From assembly GCA_018343915.1 (NCBI GenBank), contig JABRWF010000001.1, forward strand, positions 558,001-622,000: a stretch of DNA of 64,000 nt, given 5' to 3'. The notes under the pieces were generated by a model. The model ran no database searches. It had not been told where the DNA came from and worked only from the letters and a program-made list of their open reading frames with translations. This stretch comes from Agroathelia rolfsii. Lineage: Eukaryota > Basidiomycota > Agaricomycetes > Amylocorticiales > Amylocorticiaceae. This document shows positions 31,840-44,284 of the stretch, piece by piece (within the stretch, counting starts at the first letter, position 1; each line of letters begins with the position of its first letter). A program made the translations under genes and the position numbers.

Positions 31840-32998
31840 TCCGACTGATCCGTGAGTCCTTAATTTCCTCCACTTCATGCTCCTCCTCCCCTTCAATTTC
31901 CACCGGTTCCAGTGTGGAGGTATGTCTACTGGAGGCAAAGTGTGGTTTCAGTAGGGAGACATGGAAGACGTCGTGAATTGCCCATCTCCGCGGTATGGCC
32001 AAATGGCAAGCCCAATCTCCAACATTCTCTGTCACTTTGTATGGACCAATCCACTTGGCAGAAAGCTTTTTGCTGGGCTGGTGGAGCTTCAGGTTTTCCG
32101 TGCTAAGCCAAACTTTATCTCCTATTGTGTATTGAGGCTGCTCACTAGCATGACAATCAAAGAAATACTTCATTTTCTCGTTTGCTAGGCTCATGGCGGC
32201 TTTGGCATCCTCCTGAAGTTCTGCAACTTTCGATAACCAGTTCTCCGCTCCAATCGTTTTGACTATTCTGGCAGTGGTAAGGTTCATGTGTAGGGAGAAG
32301 CCATAATTGAGTTTGAATGGGGATGCTCCAATAGATGCCTATTACTGGTTGTTGATCGCAAATCCTGCTACGGAGAGAAGTTCCGACCAGTCCTCCTGTT
32401 GGTGAGACATATAGTATCGGATGTATGCCTCAACTTCCTGGTTTAGCCGTTCCGTTTGTCCATCCAATTGTGGGTGATAGGCAGTGGAGAGAGATGTCTT
32501 GATACCCAACTGTTTGTGTATCTCCTTCATTACTTGACTAGCAAATTGTGGTCCACGATCAGAGGTCCATTGTTTCGGAAGGCCATGTAGGCGGAATATA
32601 TTGCGGAGGTAAAGATTGGCCATTTCAGCGGAGGTGATTGCTTCCTTGGTCGGGATCAGGTGCACCATCTTTGTAAGGCAGTCAACAATGACAAGAATTG
32701 AGTTGTACCCATGTGACTCTGGCAGTTTCACAATCATATCTGCTGTGACATGTTCCCATGGATGCCCCGGAACTGGGAGCGGAGACAGAAGACCCACCGG
32801 AGGCTGTCTAGACATTTTGTTGGCTTGGCAGGTCAGACAGGACTCTACATATGTATTGACAGCCTTTGTGATTCCGGGCCACCAGTAATTCCTACTAATG
32901 AGTTCGAAAGTCTTGTGTCTTCCAGGATGTCCAGTGGCATAAGTATCATGGTAAGTCTTGATAATCTCCATTCGGAGGTCTAGATCACGTGGAACATA

Positions 32999-34619
32999 CA
33001 CTGAGTGACAAAACCGTCTCAATGTTTGTATTTTTTACACCTTTTGATCTATATCTCTAGAAATAAAATACTTAAAATTATACTAAAAATACTCCTATCA
33101 AGTATACCATATCTGCTTTAAATTGAGCCCTAGGTCATGTGATTTGGTCAATAAACCATAGAGTTATGTATTATTCTTTCAAGGGGTATCATTGAGACAG
33201 TTTTGTTGCTGACATTTTCAAAATACAAATTTTATTAAATTTAGTATCTAGTTTATCCTCCTTTTGCTTTTATCACCTCTTCCACCCTTCTAGGCATACT
33301 CTCAATCAACTTTTGACAAACAGATACTAGAATAGCATCCCACTCCTTCTCTATCCTCTCCTAAAGCCTAGTAAGTGATGATGTAGGCTCATCATAGTCT
33401 ACCAGCTTTCTTTTGAGGTGATCCCATAGATGCTCAATAGGATTGAGGTCTGGAGAGTTAGCAGGCCACTCCATAACTTCCAATTCATGGTTTTCAAACC
33501 ATTTCATGGCTAGTTTGCTCTTATGTTTAGGGTCATTATCCTGCTGAAATATAGTATTGTTAGTATTTTTACCCTATAACTCCATACTATCCTGGAGTTT
33601 ATCCTCTAAAATAGACACATAGACTTCTGAGTCCATTTTCCCAATAATCCTGGTTGCATATCCAGCCCTATCCCATCCAAAACATCCCCACAATATAATG
33701 TTTCCACCACCAAACTTTTGTGTTCCCTAAACCAACCTATCACTAAGCCCTTCTCCCTTCTTTTTCCACACCCATTTCCTTCCATTAGACCCAATCCTAT
33801 TGATCTTAGTCTCATCAGACTAGATCACCCTCTTCCAGTCCTCCAGAGTCTAGTGCTGGTGCTCAAGAGCAAAGTTTAATCTAGCCCTTTTATGATGAGG
33901 CTTAAGATTAGAACTTTTTTTCTTGGTTACAGCCTTTAAACCCTGCTCCCTTAGTCTCCTATACATGGTTTGGGTAGACACAGACTCCCCAAGTGTGTTT
34001 TTAAGGGCTTTAGTCACATCCATAGCAGTATCAGCCTGACTAGAGCTAATAAGATAGATGGAATGGCATATAACAGTAGAGGAAAGCTTAGAGGGATGGC
34101 CTCCTAAGCTTTTAGAAAGGTGGGGACAGTGTTTAGAACATATTCTGCTAACAGAAGAATGGGATACACTAGTAGCTTTAGCAATATCCCTAGTAGAATG
34201 ATGTTTATTAAGCAAGCAGATAATATCAAGGACTTGTTAATTAGATAAAGGTTTTATAGTAGTATAGAGATGATAGTAGTAGCAGTTTAAGAGTTGTTTG
34301 TGTTTATTTGTACTAAATAGGGGGTATTTAAATGTGTGGTGGCACTGCTTACATAATTAGTATAGTATAACTTGTGTTTTACTATAAAAAGTATATTTCA
34401 ATTAAGTGGCAACAAAACTGTCTCAATGATACCCCTTGAAAGAATAATACATAACTCTATGGTTTATTGACCAAATCACATGACCCAGGGCTCAATTTAA
34501 AGCAGATATGGTATACTTGATAGGAGTATTTTTAGTATAATTTTAAGTATTTTATCTCTGGAGATATAGATCAAAAATTGTAAAAAATGCAAACATTGAG
34601 ACAGTTTTGTCACTCAGTG
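32999..34619 (-). mobile_element. Tc1/mariner transposon copy 1 in D-1 pol
   Basis: A 1621 bp DNA transposon bounded by TA (32997-32998 and 34620-34621). Terminal inverted repeats of 211 bp (32999-33209 and 34409-34619) begin CACTGAGTGACAAAAC. Each repeat carries the motif ACAAAACYGTCTCAATG twice, once at the outer end and once, inverted, at the inner end. It is exactly as long as copy 2. Cut-and-paste transposition by its own transposase is the family mechanism. Confidence 0.93.
33241..34257 (-). pseudogene. Tc1-type transposase, copy 1, decayed
   Basis: Aligns base for base with copy 2 and has no indel in length. The start codon is ATA where copy 2 has ATG. A TAG replaces the Trp just before the first catalytic Asp (about 33824), and there are further stops including TAA near the C-terminus. 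The N-terminal helix-turn-helix region (ARDIAKA-type, with HSSVSRICSKHCPHLSKS) can still be read. It cannot make an active enzyme. Confidence 0.88.
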
Positions 34620-36462
34620 TAGATCTTTCCGCGATGGAGGATCAATCCATTTTCCTCATTCCATTCCTCAAGACCATTCCGGAGTTTTACTGGACCGAGC
34701 TCCTTGACAAGGGACAGTGCTTCTGCAACCTCCGCATCTCTTCCCTTTTTCCGGATCCGATCTAGAATCGAACTTTCTCCATGAATTTCAACATGTCCTC
34801 TTTGTGCAGCATTGATTTGGAAAAGGCTAGGGTTAAGCACTATTTGATCCAGATTGTCCTCCGCATCTGATACTTGGAAGTCCGGTCATCGAGAAAGGGG
34901 GTCCACTCTACCGTTTTCTGATCCTTTCAAGTAGGAGATGACGAAATTGAATTCTGATAGGAAGAGTGACCACCGTGCTTGTCTCCGCATAAGGTTCTGG
35001 GCCGTTTTCCAGTACTCAAGGTTTTTGTGATCAGTACAGATATCAAATGCGGAAGGTAGGCCAATGAGATAATGTCGCCAATTGTCGAGAGCTCTGATAA
35101 TTGCCAGCATTTCCTTATCCCAGATGTTGTAGTTCCGTTCGGCCTAATTCATTGATTATGATAAAAATGCAACTGGCCTCCAGGAACCATCCGACTGTTT
35201 CTGGAGAAGGACTGCTCCGGTAGCATAGCTGGATGCATCCGTTTCAACTCTTGTTTCTGCAAATTGGTCATATCCTGCCAAAACTGGTGCCATAGTAAAT
35301 GCTTCTTTGAGATCATCAAAGGCCTTTTGTTCCTCCGTTCCCCATGTCCAATCCACCTTTCCGGTAAGACAATCCAGTGGTTTACACATTATTCCGAAGT
35401 TCCACACAAATCTCCGGTAGTAGTTGGCTAACCCCCGGAACTTGCGGACCTCCGAAACCTTGGTTGGTACAGGCCACTCCAGGATTGCCTTCACCTTCTC
35501 CGGAGTCATTCGTATTTGACCAAAAGATACTAGTGCTCTGAGAATGTCAACCTCTGGTACATTATATTCAAACTTTTCAAGGTTGGCATATAGATCATTG
35601 GACTTAAGAATTTCCAAGACCTCCAGTACTAGCTTCTAGAGCTCCGACTCATTTTCGCCTCCGATAATGATATCGTCGATGTAATGCACCAACCGACCAG
35701 TTTGATATAAGTGATAAAATACATCATCCATCATTGTTTGCATAGTTGCGGGAGCATTGCAAAGGCCAAAGGTCATGATAAGGGGTTCAAAGAGACCACA
35801 GTTGGTGATAAATGCCACTTTATATTTATCTCCTTTGCAGAGTCAGATATTGTGGAATCCCTAGCGGAGGTCAATTTTGGCAAAGGTGGGGAAATGGGTT
35901 ATCTTGTCTTGTAGCTCCGAAATTAATGGAAGAGGGTACGCGTTTGGGACAGTTTCCACATTCAACTTCCGGTAGTCCTAAACTGGTCTTAGGGTACCGT
36001 TCTTTTTTGGAACAAAGAACATTGAAGCTGCTATTGGACTTTCCGACTTCCGGATATACCCCTTTCTAAGGTTTTCCTCCAAGTATTCATCTAGGGCTTC
36101 CAATTCTTTAGGTGAGAGGGGATACGCCTTGCTCCGTCAGAGGTTTGCGCCTTCCTTTAGGATGATCTTATGGTCCCATGGCTTTCTCGTCGGAAGACGG
36201 TCGGAGGCGTCTTTGGAAAAGACAGAAGTATATTTCTCCGCCCACTCTAGAAGTACATTCGTTTCCACGGATGCGGAGATCCTTGATATTGGAGGTAGGC
36301 GGATATCCGCTTTCTTCCAGTTGATGATCGGATTCTCCAGTCATAGCCAATCTATTCCTAAGATAACATCCTCCGGACCAATATTAGTGACCAAAAAGGG
36401 GAGTCATTTTCTCACGTCGCCAATCGTCATATTCAGGACAGCTATTTCCGTAATTTGTCTGG

Positions 36463-37339
36463 TGTCAAGAGCTGCCTTTGCAGCTAGCTCGGGCGGTGCG
36501 GCGATGCCCCTGGAGCACTAACTGCTACAGCTGCTCACTGCCAGATGGCAGCCCTGTGGGTTCGTGGAGTCGCCTCTTTGATATCTCGGGGCCTATGGCA
36601 ATACGGGTGTCGCAGCAAGCAGACAAGCGCATGGCAGGTTGGTGCGGGTAGTCCGGCAAGATCAGGCGTAGAGCAGAGGATGACAAGCCAGAGGGAGAGA
36701 GCAGAACGAGATACTCGAGGACGCTCGAGTCCACAGGTTGACCGCTGGCTATGCAGCGGGTGTAGGGCTTGTTTAAGGCCAAACACACTTAATTTTCCGA
36801 CTACTGTAACTACTACATCAGGTACAGTACATATATACGAAGTACAGTAGTCATAAAAATGATAAATAAAGAAATAGATAAAGAACAATAGAAACAATAA
36901 AGAATAGCGTGCGCCGCGCGCTCTAGTAGTCGTGCCATGCTGTGCATAAAGGCGGGGATGCGTTCCTTCGGAAACATCGGCGGTCTAATCGTCGATCAGA
37001 GCGTGATCAAGGTGGGGAACCAAGCGCGATCTTCCCAGATAGGAAGGATCCGCTGGTGCAGGCACATGGCGACTCGGGGATTGACATCAAGAAGGCCAGT
37101 CGGCATGTAGGATGCTCTGATGGACAGAAGCGCCTTGATGATGGGAAGGAAGCATGGGAAGGCACTGTGCACATGGCTCCGGGGAAACATCAGCAGACAC
37201 ATCGGAAACACGTCCGATGCATGGGGTACGTGGCGACTCAGAAGGGAGGGCATTGCTGGTGATTCCGTCGTAGGTGTTTGCGTAGTTGATGTGCGCGATC
37301 GGGACGTTCGGCGGCCGGGTGCATTGGCGGGTCATGACA
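36463..37339 (-). repeat. Solo LTR-F in D-1 pol, target duplication TCTGG
   Basis: An 877 bp F LTR in reverse, flanked by TCTGG (36458-36462 and 37340-37344). It is very similar to the copy at 21545-22422 and splits the protease region of D-1. Confidence 0.92.
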
Positions 37340-37647
37340 TCTGGACTTATTAGCGGAGTTGTTGATATTTAGTACATTAATCAGAGTAGGAAGAAGACGA
37401 GTGCGAATTTTATTTTTCTTTATAAAATCGGAATGTATAAAGGATGAAGAAGCACCAGAATCAATCATTGCAGAGCAGGAAAGGGAGGAAAAGAGTCCAT
37501 GGAACATAATCGGTATATGAAGATGCTGTCTATTCGTACTGGATACAGAAGAAGATATGGAGAATGAAGTAGATTGACAAGAAGAAAATGAAGAAATTCT
37601 ATTTTGTATATAAGGGTCAGCCAGAATGGCCCTTTCTTCTGACCCAA

Positions 37648-39868
37648 TCAAAAACCCGCTTTGTCTTTGAATTCTGCAATCGCTGCAGCTTGATCTTCCA
37701 ACATCTGCTGCATGTCCGCCATTGTCAGACCAGAGGCTCTATCGGAGGGTGGAGGCGCGGAGGGTTGCGGAGCAAGGGATTGCGAAACCTGGGAGGCTAC
37801 CTGTAGGCATGCAGGGTTCCGAGCCGGAAGCGGAGGTGTGGAAGTCCTAGCGGAAGGAGGGCTCCTACATCTCCTTGCTATATGCCCATACTTTCCATAG
37901 TTGAAGCATTGGACTGTAGACTAGTTGGTAGGCCCTTTTGAGACAGGCGGAGCAGGGAAAGGAGTCAGTAAGGCTGGACCGCTTCCAGCAGCATTGATCG
38001 TAATGGGGTTTCCTGCTGTTCCGGTTGATGCAGACCCCTGCTGTAATCCTCTTCGCAGCTTCCACTAGTCCTTCCACAGGCCAGCTGATCGGAGCTCCTC
38101 TTCTGCCTCCTGTGCTGCATCAATTAGATGTGGAAGAGTGTCCTTCCTGTCCCTTGGCCATCCCGCTAGGACTGATCGGATTTTCTGATTCAGTCCCTGG
38201 TAGAACCGAATGCATTGGTCCTCTTCCGATAGCTTAGTTTGGGCTGCCAGGGAAGAAAACTCACTGATATAGTCCTGGATAGAGGACGTTCGCTGCTCCA
38301 GAGAGGTCAGGCATTGGAGTGCGTACCATGCAAAGTCCCTTGACCCATGCAAAGTTTTGAAAGCAGAGTACAACTGCTCTCACTTAAACCCCTTGGTCTT
38401 CATCTCCTTGTAATATTTTTGAGCCCATCTTTTTGGCGCTCTGTCTAACAGTCCTACTAGGAGCCGGGCCTTTTTGACATCCGTGCTGTAAACCTCCGGA
38501 TTCATTTCCAGGTAATTCTCAAACCCAAAAATGAATGACTGGTATGTCTTCCAGTCTCCGGAAAAAGCCTTTGGCTTGTCTTCGATCTCCTTTCCAGAAG
38601 AGATTGTCTGGCCTCTAGATGTGGTTTCCACCCATACTGTTGGCTGAGGGGGGTTTTCCACAATGTGGACTAAGCGCTGGTTTGCCTCCATCATTTACTG
38701 CATGAGGCGGGTCAGGCTTGCTTGGGTGGCCTGGAGGTCGGAAAGTATGTGGAGGGTGTCATGAGTTGGAAAATATGGATAGAATTTTTGCAAATTATTT
38801 AATTTTTTATTGGAACTATTTTTACGAATTTTCGTCTCCTTTTATCTTTTTCTTTTATTACCCTTAGGGCGTGGACTGTAGGCAGTGAACAGTCAGGTGA
38901 TTGGCCCTCATGTGACTAAGCCGCACGCTACAGGAGTAATCATGAGTTGTGCATTTCCTGTTCACCATTCCGCACAACTCCGGAGTACAAACCTCCGATC
39001 ACTGACCGATTCCTAACAGATACTGGTTCCATTACACACCTCCGAGTTTCCGCTCCCGAGCTCCTGCGGAGCTCCGCTCCTGAGTGTGGAACCTCCGGAA
39101 GTGTTGTATCTCCGTACGGCTGCCCGTTGGAGTTAGGGAAAAGGTCTTCCCCTGTATAATCTACTTCCTCTATTCTTTGCCTCCGCAGCGGAACTAGCGC
39201 GGAGCTTCCGCAAGTAGTATAAGTAGTCTATGTAACTTGTCCTGAAAGGCCAGCTTTGACCTCTTCGCCTTCAGGCAAGTATTATATGTTTGTATTTCTC
39301 TTATAGTATTACTCAATGAAACTTCGCCTTCAGGGTTCATTCCGCAGGGCCTAGCCCGTCTTAGCTATAGCATTCAATCACACCGGAGGTGGCGGAAATC
39401 CCCTCAAGTAGTTTACAAGTCTATCGGAATAAGAGTAGGAGCCTCGCACATAGATACGGAAGAGTACCCAGTGTTGCCCTTCAATAAATCAGGGAACATA
39501 TCTGTGGGAAAACCATATTTGTGTAGTACTTCAATTATAGTGTTTGAGAGTATCCCCTTTGCACAGTCAAGAAGTGTACCCTTGACAGAGGGTCTCTTCC
39601 GTTGTCGAAGGAGGAGGCAGAGGAAGCGGAGTTGTTGCCCCGGATCGGCGAGACATGGTCAACGGGCTTTTGGGAATCAGGGAGAGGGAGTGGGCAATGG
39701 GGGTGGCGAAGGTAGGGCGGAGCCTGGCTCAACGCGTACTGGGGCGGGTGCGGCGATATCAAGTGCTGCCTCAATGTAGACTTCTGTCTGGGTCTCTTGC
39801 GAGAAATATCCCGTAAAATCTGTTTGGGAACCTTCTTCTTCGATATAGATGTCTTTTTCCTCGGACAT
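37648..39868 (-). pseudogene. D-1 gag, split by a solo A LTR
   Basis: Family D Gag in two pieces (39868-39593 and 38751-37648), starting at ATG 39866-39868 (MSEEKDIYIEEEGSQ). The N-terminus is acidic with a Pro-rich part. The gag core (KPKAFSGDWKTYQSF to EAEEELRSAGLW) is near 38600-38070. The knuckle region near 37900 reads CFNYGKYGHIARRC: the second Cys is Tyr (TGT to TAT), so the CX2CX4HX4C zinc site is lost. Nonsense codons occur (for example near 38697 and 38378). The -1 heptamer GGGTTTT is kept at 37651-37657, next to the stop TGA (37648-37650). Confidence 0.85.
38757..39587 (+). repeat. Solo A LTR in D-1 gag, target duplication GAGGG
   Basis: An 831 bp A LTR in plus orientation, flanked by GAGGG (38752-38756 and 39588-39592). 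TATAAGTAG, AGCTTTGACCT and the intron-like unit are present. Confidence 0.92.
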
Positions 39869-39869
39869 A

Positions 39870-41490
39870 CACTGAGTGACAAAACCGTCTCAATGTTTGC
39901 ATTTTTTACATTTTTTGATCTATATCTCCAGAAATAAAATACTTAAAATTATACTAAAAATACTCCTATCAAGTATACCATATCTGCTTTAAATCGAGCC
40001 CTGGGTCATGTGATTTGGTCAATAAACCATAGAGTTATGTATTATTCTTTCAAGGGGTATCATTGAGACAGTTTTGTTGCTAACATTTTCAAAATACAAA
40101 TTTTGTTAAATTTAGTATCTAGTATATCCTCCTTTTGCTTTTATCACCTCTGCCACCCTTCTAGGCATACTCTCAATCAACTTTTGACAAATAGATACTG
40201 GAATAGCATCCCACTCCTTCTCTATCCTCTCCCAAAGCCCAGTAAGTGATGATGTAGGCTCATCATAGTCTGCTAGCTTTCTTTTGAGGTGATCCCATAG
40301 ATGCTCAATAGGATTGAGGTCTGGGGAGCTAGCAGGCCACTCCATAACTTCCAATTCATGGTTTTCAAACCATTTCATGGCTAGTTTGCTCTTATGTTTA
40401 GGGTCATTATCCTGCTGAAATATAGTATTGTTAGTATTTTTACCCCATAACTCCATACTATCCTGGAGTTCATCCTCTAAAATAGACACATAGACTTCTG
40501 AGTCCATTCTCCCAATAATCCTGGTTGCATATCCAGCCCCATCCCATCCAAAACATTCCCACAACATAATGTTTCCACCACCAAACTTTTGTGTTCCCTG
40601 AACCAATCTATCACTAAGCCCTTCTCCCTTCTTTTTCCACACCTATTTCCTTCCATCAGACCCAATCCTATTGATCTTAGTCTCATCAGACCAGATCACC
40701 CTCTTCCAGTCCTCTAGAGTCCAGTGCTGGTACTCAAGAGCAAAGTTTAATCTAGCCCTTTTATGATGAGGCTTAAGATTAGAACTTTTTTTCTTGGTTA
40801 CAGCCTTTAAACCCTGCTCCCTTAGTCTCCTATGCATGGTTTGGGTAGACACAGACTCCCCAAGTGTGTTTTTAAGGGCTTTAGTCACATCCATAGCAGT
40901 ATCAGCCTGACCAGAGCTAATAAGACAGATGGAATGGTGTATAGCAGTAGAGGAAAGCTTAGAGGGACAGCCTCCTAAGCTTTTAGAAAGGTGGGGACAG
41001 TGTTTAGAACATATTCTGCTAACAGAAGAATGGGATACACCAGTAGCTTTAGCAATATCCCTAGCAGAATGATGTTTATTAAGCAAGCAGATAATATCAA
41101 GGACTTGTTGATTGGATAAAGGTTTCATAGTAGTATAGAGATGATGGTGGTAGCAGTTTAAGAGTTGTTTGTGTTTATTTGTACTAAATAGGGGGTATTT
41201 AAATGTGTGGTGGCACTGCTTACATAATTAGTATAGTATAACTTGTGTTTTACTATAAAAAGTATATTTCAATTAAGTGGCAACAAAACTGTCTCAATGA
41301 TACCCCTTGAAAGAATAATACATAACTCTATGGTTTATTGACCAAATCACATGACCTAGGGCTCAATTTAAAGCAGATATGGTATACTTAATAGAAGTAT
41401 TTTTAGTATAATTTTAAGTATTTTATTTCTGGAGATATAGATCAAAAATTGTAAAAAATGCAAACATTGAGACGGTTTTGTCACTCAGTG
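39870..41490 (-). mobile_element. Tc1/mariner transposon copy 2, near-intact
   Basis: 1621 bp between TA (39868-39869 and 41491-41492), with 211 bp terminal inverted repeats (39870-40080 and 41280-41490). It sits immediately upstream of the D-1 gag start codon: the TA target overlaps the ATG, read in reverse. It is much less decayed than copy 1. Confidence 0.94.
40112..41128 (-). pseudogene. Tc1-type transposase, copy 2, one nonsense codon
   Basis: A 338-codon reading frame, a normal length for Tc1 transposases, broken by one TAG at 40643 (codon 162). Copy 1 has TGG (Trp) there. The protein starts at ATG 41126-41128. Residues 1-110 hold paired helix-turn-helix DNA-binding domains (ARDIAKATGVSHSSVSRICS first). 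The catalytic domain has Asp at 148 (WSDETKIN), Asp at 240 (FQQDNDPKH) and Glu at 275 (SPDLNPIEHLW), spaced as the DD34E triad of Tc1. It excises and reinserts DNA flanked by its inverted repeats at TA. A single G-to-A change separates it from an open frame. Confidence 0.92.
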
Positions 41491-41492
41491 TA

Positions 41493-41935
41493 CAAAGTCT
41501 CTGGAGCTTATGTGGATTTTCTTTGCCTCCGGAGGTTTCCGGATTCCAATGCGGAGGGCGGGATTTGTCTTCTTTTGCCAGGGCTAGAGCTTGCCCGTAT
41601 AGTAATCACACAATCTGTGTTCGCGAACACAAAGGGTCTTCAGTTAGCAGCGCTATTAAATTTTAACTCCCACAAGGAGCTCCTAGAACCTAATCCATGT
41701 GAGGGATTTTATCGGCTTTGGATACAGCCACTCAGTCATGGAGATTGTATCCGCTATGAGTGTCTAAACGGGGTTGTCAAAGGGCTGGGGCTGCACCTCA
41801 CAATTGCTTCCCAAAATCGTTTAAGTGCACTGAGTGGAAAAAGAAGCGGGTCCGGAAAGACTAATCTACTGCTCTTTGTATGTGATTGCCAATCACACCT
41901 TCTCAGAATGCAGAGATTCCAAGGGATATCTGGGT
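41493..41935 (-). other. D-1 untranslated leader
   Basis: About 440 bp between the Tc1 insertion and the primer-binding site. It matches the D-2 leader at 62600-62878 in reverse. No coding sequence is seen. Confidence 0.6.
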
Positions 41936-41946
41936 AGCTTTGACCT
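41936..41946 (-). promoter_or_regulatory. D-1 primer-binding site
   Basis: AGGTCAAAGCT on the minus strand, two bases from the LTR. Its exact complement is in the LTR near 42266. Confidence 0.74.
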
Positions 41947-41948
41947 AA

Positions 41949-42745
41949 TGTCAAGGGATCACTCTTGACTATGCGGAGATAATCAAAGTAACCTCCCGCC
42001 ACTAAACAAAGTACCTAAGTCACAAGTTTTCCTATACTACACAAACCCTTTTATCTATTGAGGGTGGTAAGGGTACTCTGCTTATGCCTTACAAAGCTTC
42101 TGGAGACTTAAGTTGGAGGAGAGCGGAGGTTCCGGAACTTCTGATTCATGCGTCACGTGTCTAACTAAGTAATCTAGGGAATTTCACCCTACTAAGTGAG
42201 AAGAGAAGTGTGCTAAGACGCTGGGCTAGGCCTGGAGGTTAGTGAACCCTGAAGGCGAAGAGGTCAAAGCTGGCCTTTCAGGACAAGTTACATCAACTAC
42301 TTATACTACTACGAAAGCTCCGCGCTAGTTCCGACATGGAGACAAGAGATAGAAAAAGTACAATATGCAGGGGGAGACTTTTTCCCTAACTCCGACGGGC
42401 AGCTGTGCAGAGATACAACACTTGCGGAGGCTCCGTGCTCAGGAGCGGAGCTCCTCAAGAGTTCCGGAGTGGAAGCTCGGAGGTATGTAGCAGAACCAGT
42501 ATCCGTTAGGAGTCAGTCAGTGATCGGAGGTTTGTACTCCGGAGCTGTGCAGAATTGTGAACAGAAAACGCACAACTCACGATTACTCCTGTAGCGTGTG
42601 GCTTAGTCACATGAGGGCCAATCATAGGACCGCTCACTGCCTACAGACCACGCTCTTAGGGTAATAAAAGAAAAAGAAAAGAAATATAATACATTGTTTG
42701 AATAAATAACAAAAAATTTATAGTACAAAAGTCCAACTCATAACA
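41949..42745 (-). repeat. D-1 5' LTR
   Basis: A 797 bp D LTR in reverse. On its own strand it begins TGTTATGAGTTGGACTTTTG. It is about 60 bp shorter than other D LTRs. Its outer end abuts family A gag at 42746 (AGCAT), so D-1 inserted into A-3. Confidence 0.9.
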
Positions 42746-43936
42746 AGCATCCAGTATTGAGCCTAGCTCCACATCCAACCCCCCTAACACTGAAATATCT
42801 AGAAGACGTGGCAGAGCTAGTACTCTGGTAAACCCCACACTACTCACTATGGAGGAAACACTCCGTATCTTTAATTTCCTAGAGCAGAGTACTACAACAC
42901 TCACCAGGATGCTGCTCGAAGTCAAAAGAAACCAAGATAGGTTGATGGACATAGTTGAAAACTCTGCTCAACAAAGCTCTACTCCGCAAATAATCTCCAC
43001 TAGCAAGGAAATTGGGGATAAGCCTGAGAAATTCACCGGTGATTGGACTAAGTATAGGTCCTTCATTGTTGGCTTCAAAAATTACCTGGCACTCAATCCA
43101 GAGGTTTTCAATTCAGAGCAAAGAAAGGGTCGCCTGCTCCTAGGTCTATTAAAGGGAGCTCCGAGAGCATGGGCAGAGAAGTTCCATGAGCAAATGAAGA
43201 CCAAGTCCTTCAAATTCAAAGACTTCTACAAGCTATTCAAGGCCTTGTATAGAGCCAGGGATTTTGGCAGACATGCACTGCAGCAGCTCAAGGACCTTTA
43301 GCAGCATTCCCAATCCATGCAAGACTACGCCAGCAAGTTCTACTCTCTGGCAGCCCAGACTCAATTGTTGGAGGAGGATCAGCGGGTTCACTTCTTTGAC
43401 AGGCTCCACTCGAGAATTCGCGGAGTGATCAGAGGATACAGCAAGGATCGCAAGGATACCTTGGAGCACCTGGTGGAAGTGGCAATTGATGCAGAGGAAG
43501 GCCTTAGGTCCGTAGGACTTTGGCGCGATAACTGGAAGCCTTCCGGAAATGGCCAGAACAGAAGCAGAACCTCCGCTAATCCTATAGTAATTAATGCAGG
43601 CCTAATGCCAAGTCCTTCATATTCCGCAGGCTTTCTACAACAGCTCTGTCCATAAAGGGATATATCCTTGGTGCAGTGCTTCAACTGCTAGCAATACGGA
43701 CATTTTGCAGCAGATTGTACCAATCCTAAGGTGACCCGCTACTAGGCAGCACAAGTAGGAACTAACCCTCCAAAGCCTCCGCCACGAAATCCCACAAGAA
43801 TTCAAGCGACTTCTATTACTCAGGCCTCTGCTGGAGTGGATGGAAACAGTTCAGGGTTGACTACGAAGGACCTGCAAAAGATGGTTGAAGAGCAAGCACT
43901 AGCCTTTGCAGTACTTAAGGACTGGCTGGGTTTTTA
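42746..43936 (+). pseudogene. A-3 gag, 5' end cut by D-1, heavily mutated
   Basis: Family A Gag from about residue 31 (SSIEPSS) onward. The gag core is recognisable (KPEKFTGDWTKYRSF), and the knuckle reads CFNC*QYGHFAADC with a TAG in it (about 43687). Further stops: TAG near 43299, TAA near 43652 (also in A-1) and TAG near 43743. The heptamer GGGTTTT remains at 43928-43934. Changes from A-2 are mostly C-to-T and G-to-A. Confidence 0.87.
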
Positions 43937-44055
43937 AGAGGGTCAGAAGAAAGGGCCATTCTGGCTGACCTATATATTCAAAATAGATTGTCTTCTTTCT
44001 CATCTTGTAATTCTACTTCTATTTCTATCTTTTCCTCTGATAAAACTAGAAAATT

Positions 44056-44127
44056 GGCTAGACTAGGAATTGAACCTAGGGCCTCCCATTATATATACAG
44101 GTGCTCTACCAACTGAGCTATCTTACC
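44056..44127 (-). tRNA. tRNA-like sequence in the TRIM LTR (copy 1)
   Basis: 72 nt that fold as a tRNA. The acceptor stem is GGTAAGA with TCTAGCC, one mismatch. The D arm is GCTC/GAGC with AGTTGGTA. The anticodon arm is CCTGT/ATGGG (wobbles) with loop ATATATA, the T arm CTAGG/CCTAG with loop TTCAATT. The A box (TAGCTCAGTTGG) and B box (GGTTCAATTCC) of Pol III promoters are intact. The formal anticodon ATA is not a normal nuclear one, so this is a tRNA-derived part of a transposon, not a host tRNA gene. Confidence 0.7.
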
Positions 44128-44284
44128 ATTACTAGAGTGTGAATTCTTCTGATTACAACACTCCCCCTGAAGTTATACTCTGTGTCTTCACTTGGGAACC
44201 AATTTTCTTAGTATTTCTGCTCCAAATGGATGCTCCTTATAGGTGCCTGCTTACATAAGCATTGTTCTCATTGGGCTAGCGTAT

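Larger units (their letters stand above)
31840..37647 (-). pseudogene. D-1 pol, interrupted by Tc1 copy 1 and LTR-F, 3' end cut by B-2
   Basis: Family D Pol in the -1 frame to gag. From the 5' end: protease MIDSGASSSFIH near 37470; a break for LTR-F; RT with YIDDIIIGG near 35670; RNase H ETDASSYATGAV near 35240; the shared TGA in LSR*PDF near 34888; a break for Tc1; the integrase HHCC region (HPGRHKT, CLTCQANK) near 32920; a core with ADMIVKLPE, TSDRGPQF and DGQTERLNQE; and a GPY/F module KWIGPYKVTENVG near 32035. The chromodomain is lost where B-2 enters after IKDSRIS. Several nonsense codons are present, for example near 35635, 35150 and 32341. The protein is close to family A Pol, so A and D are sister families with clearly different LTR starts. 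Confidence 0.87.

Noticed and set aside
34610..34840. Short frame next to Tc1 copy 1, considered as an extra gene of the transposon
   Set aside because: It is the D-1 pol sequence (RNase H to integrase) running into the Tc1 end; only its last codons come from the transposon.
44056..44127. A functional host tRNA gene
   Set aside because: The fold lies inside an LTR with TG...CA ends and a target duplication, is duplicated in both LTRs and has an abnormal anticodon.
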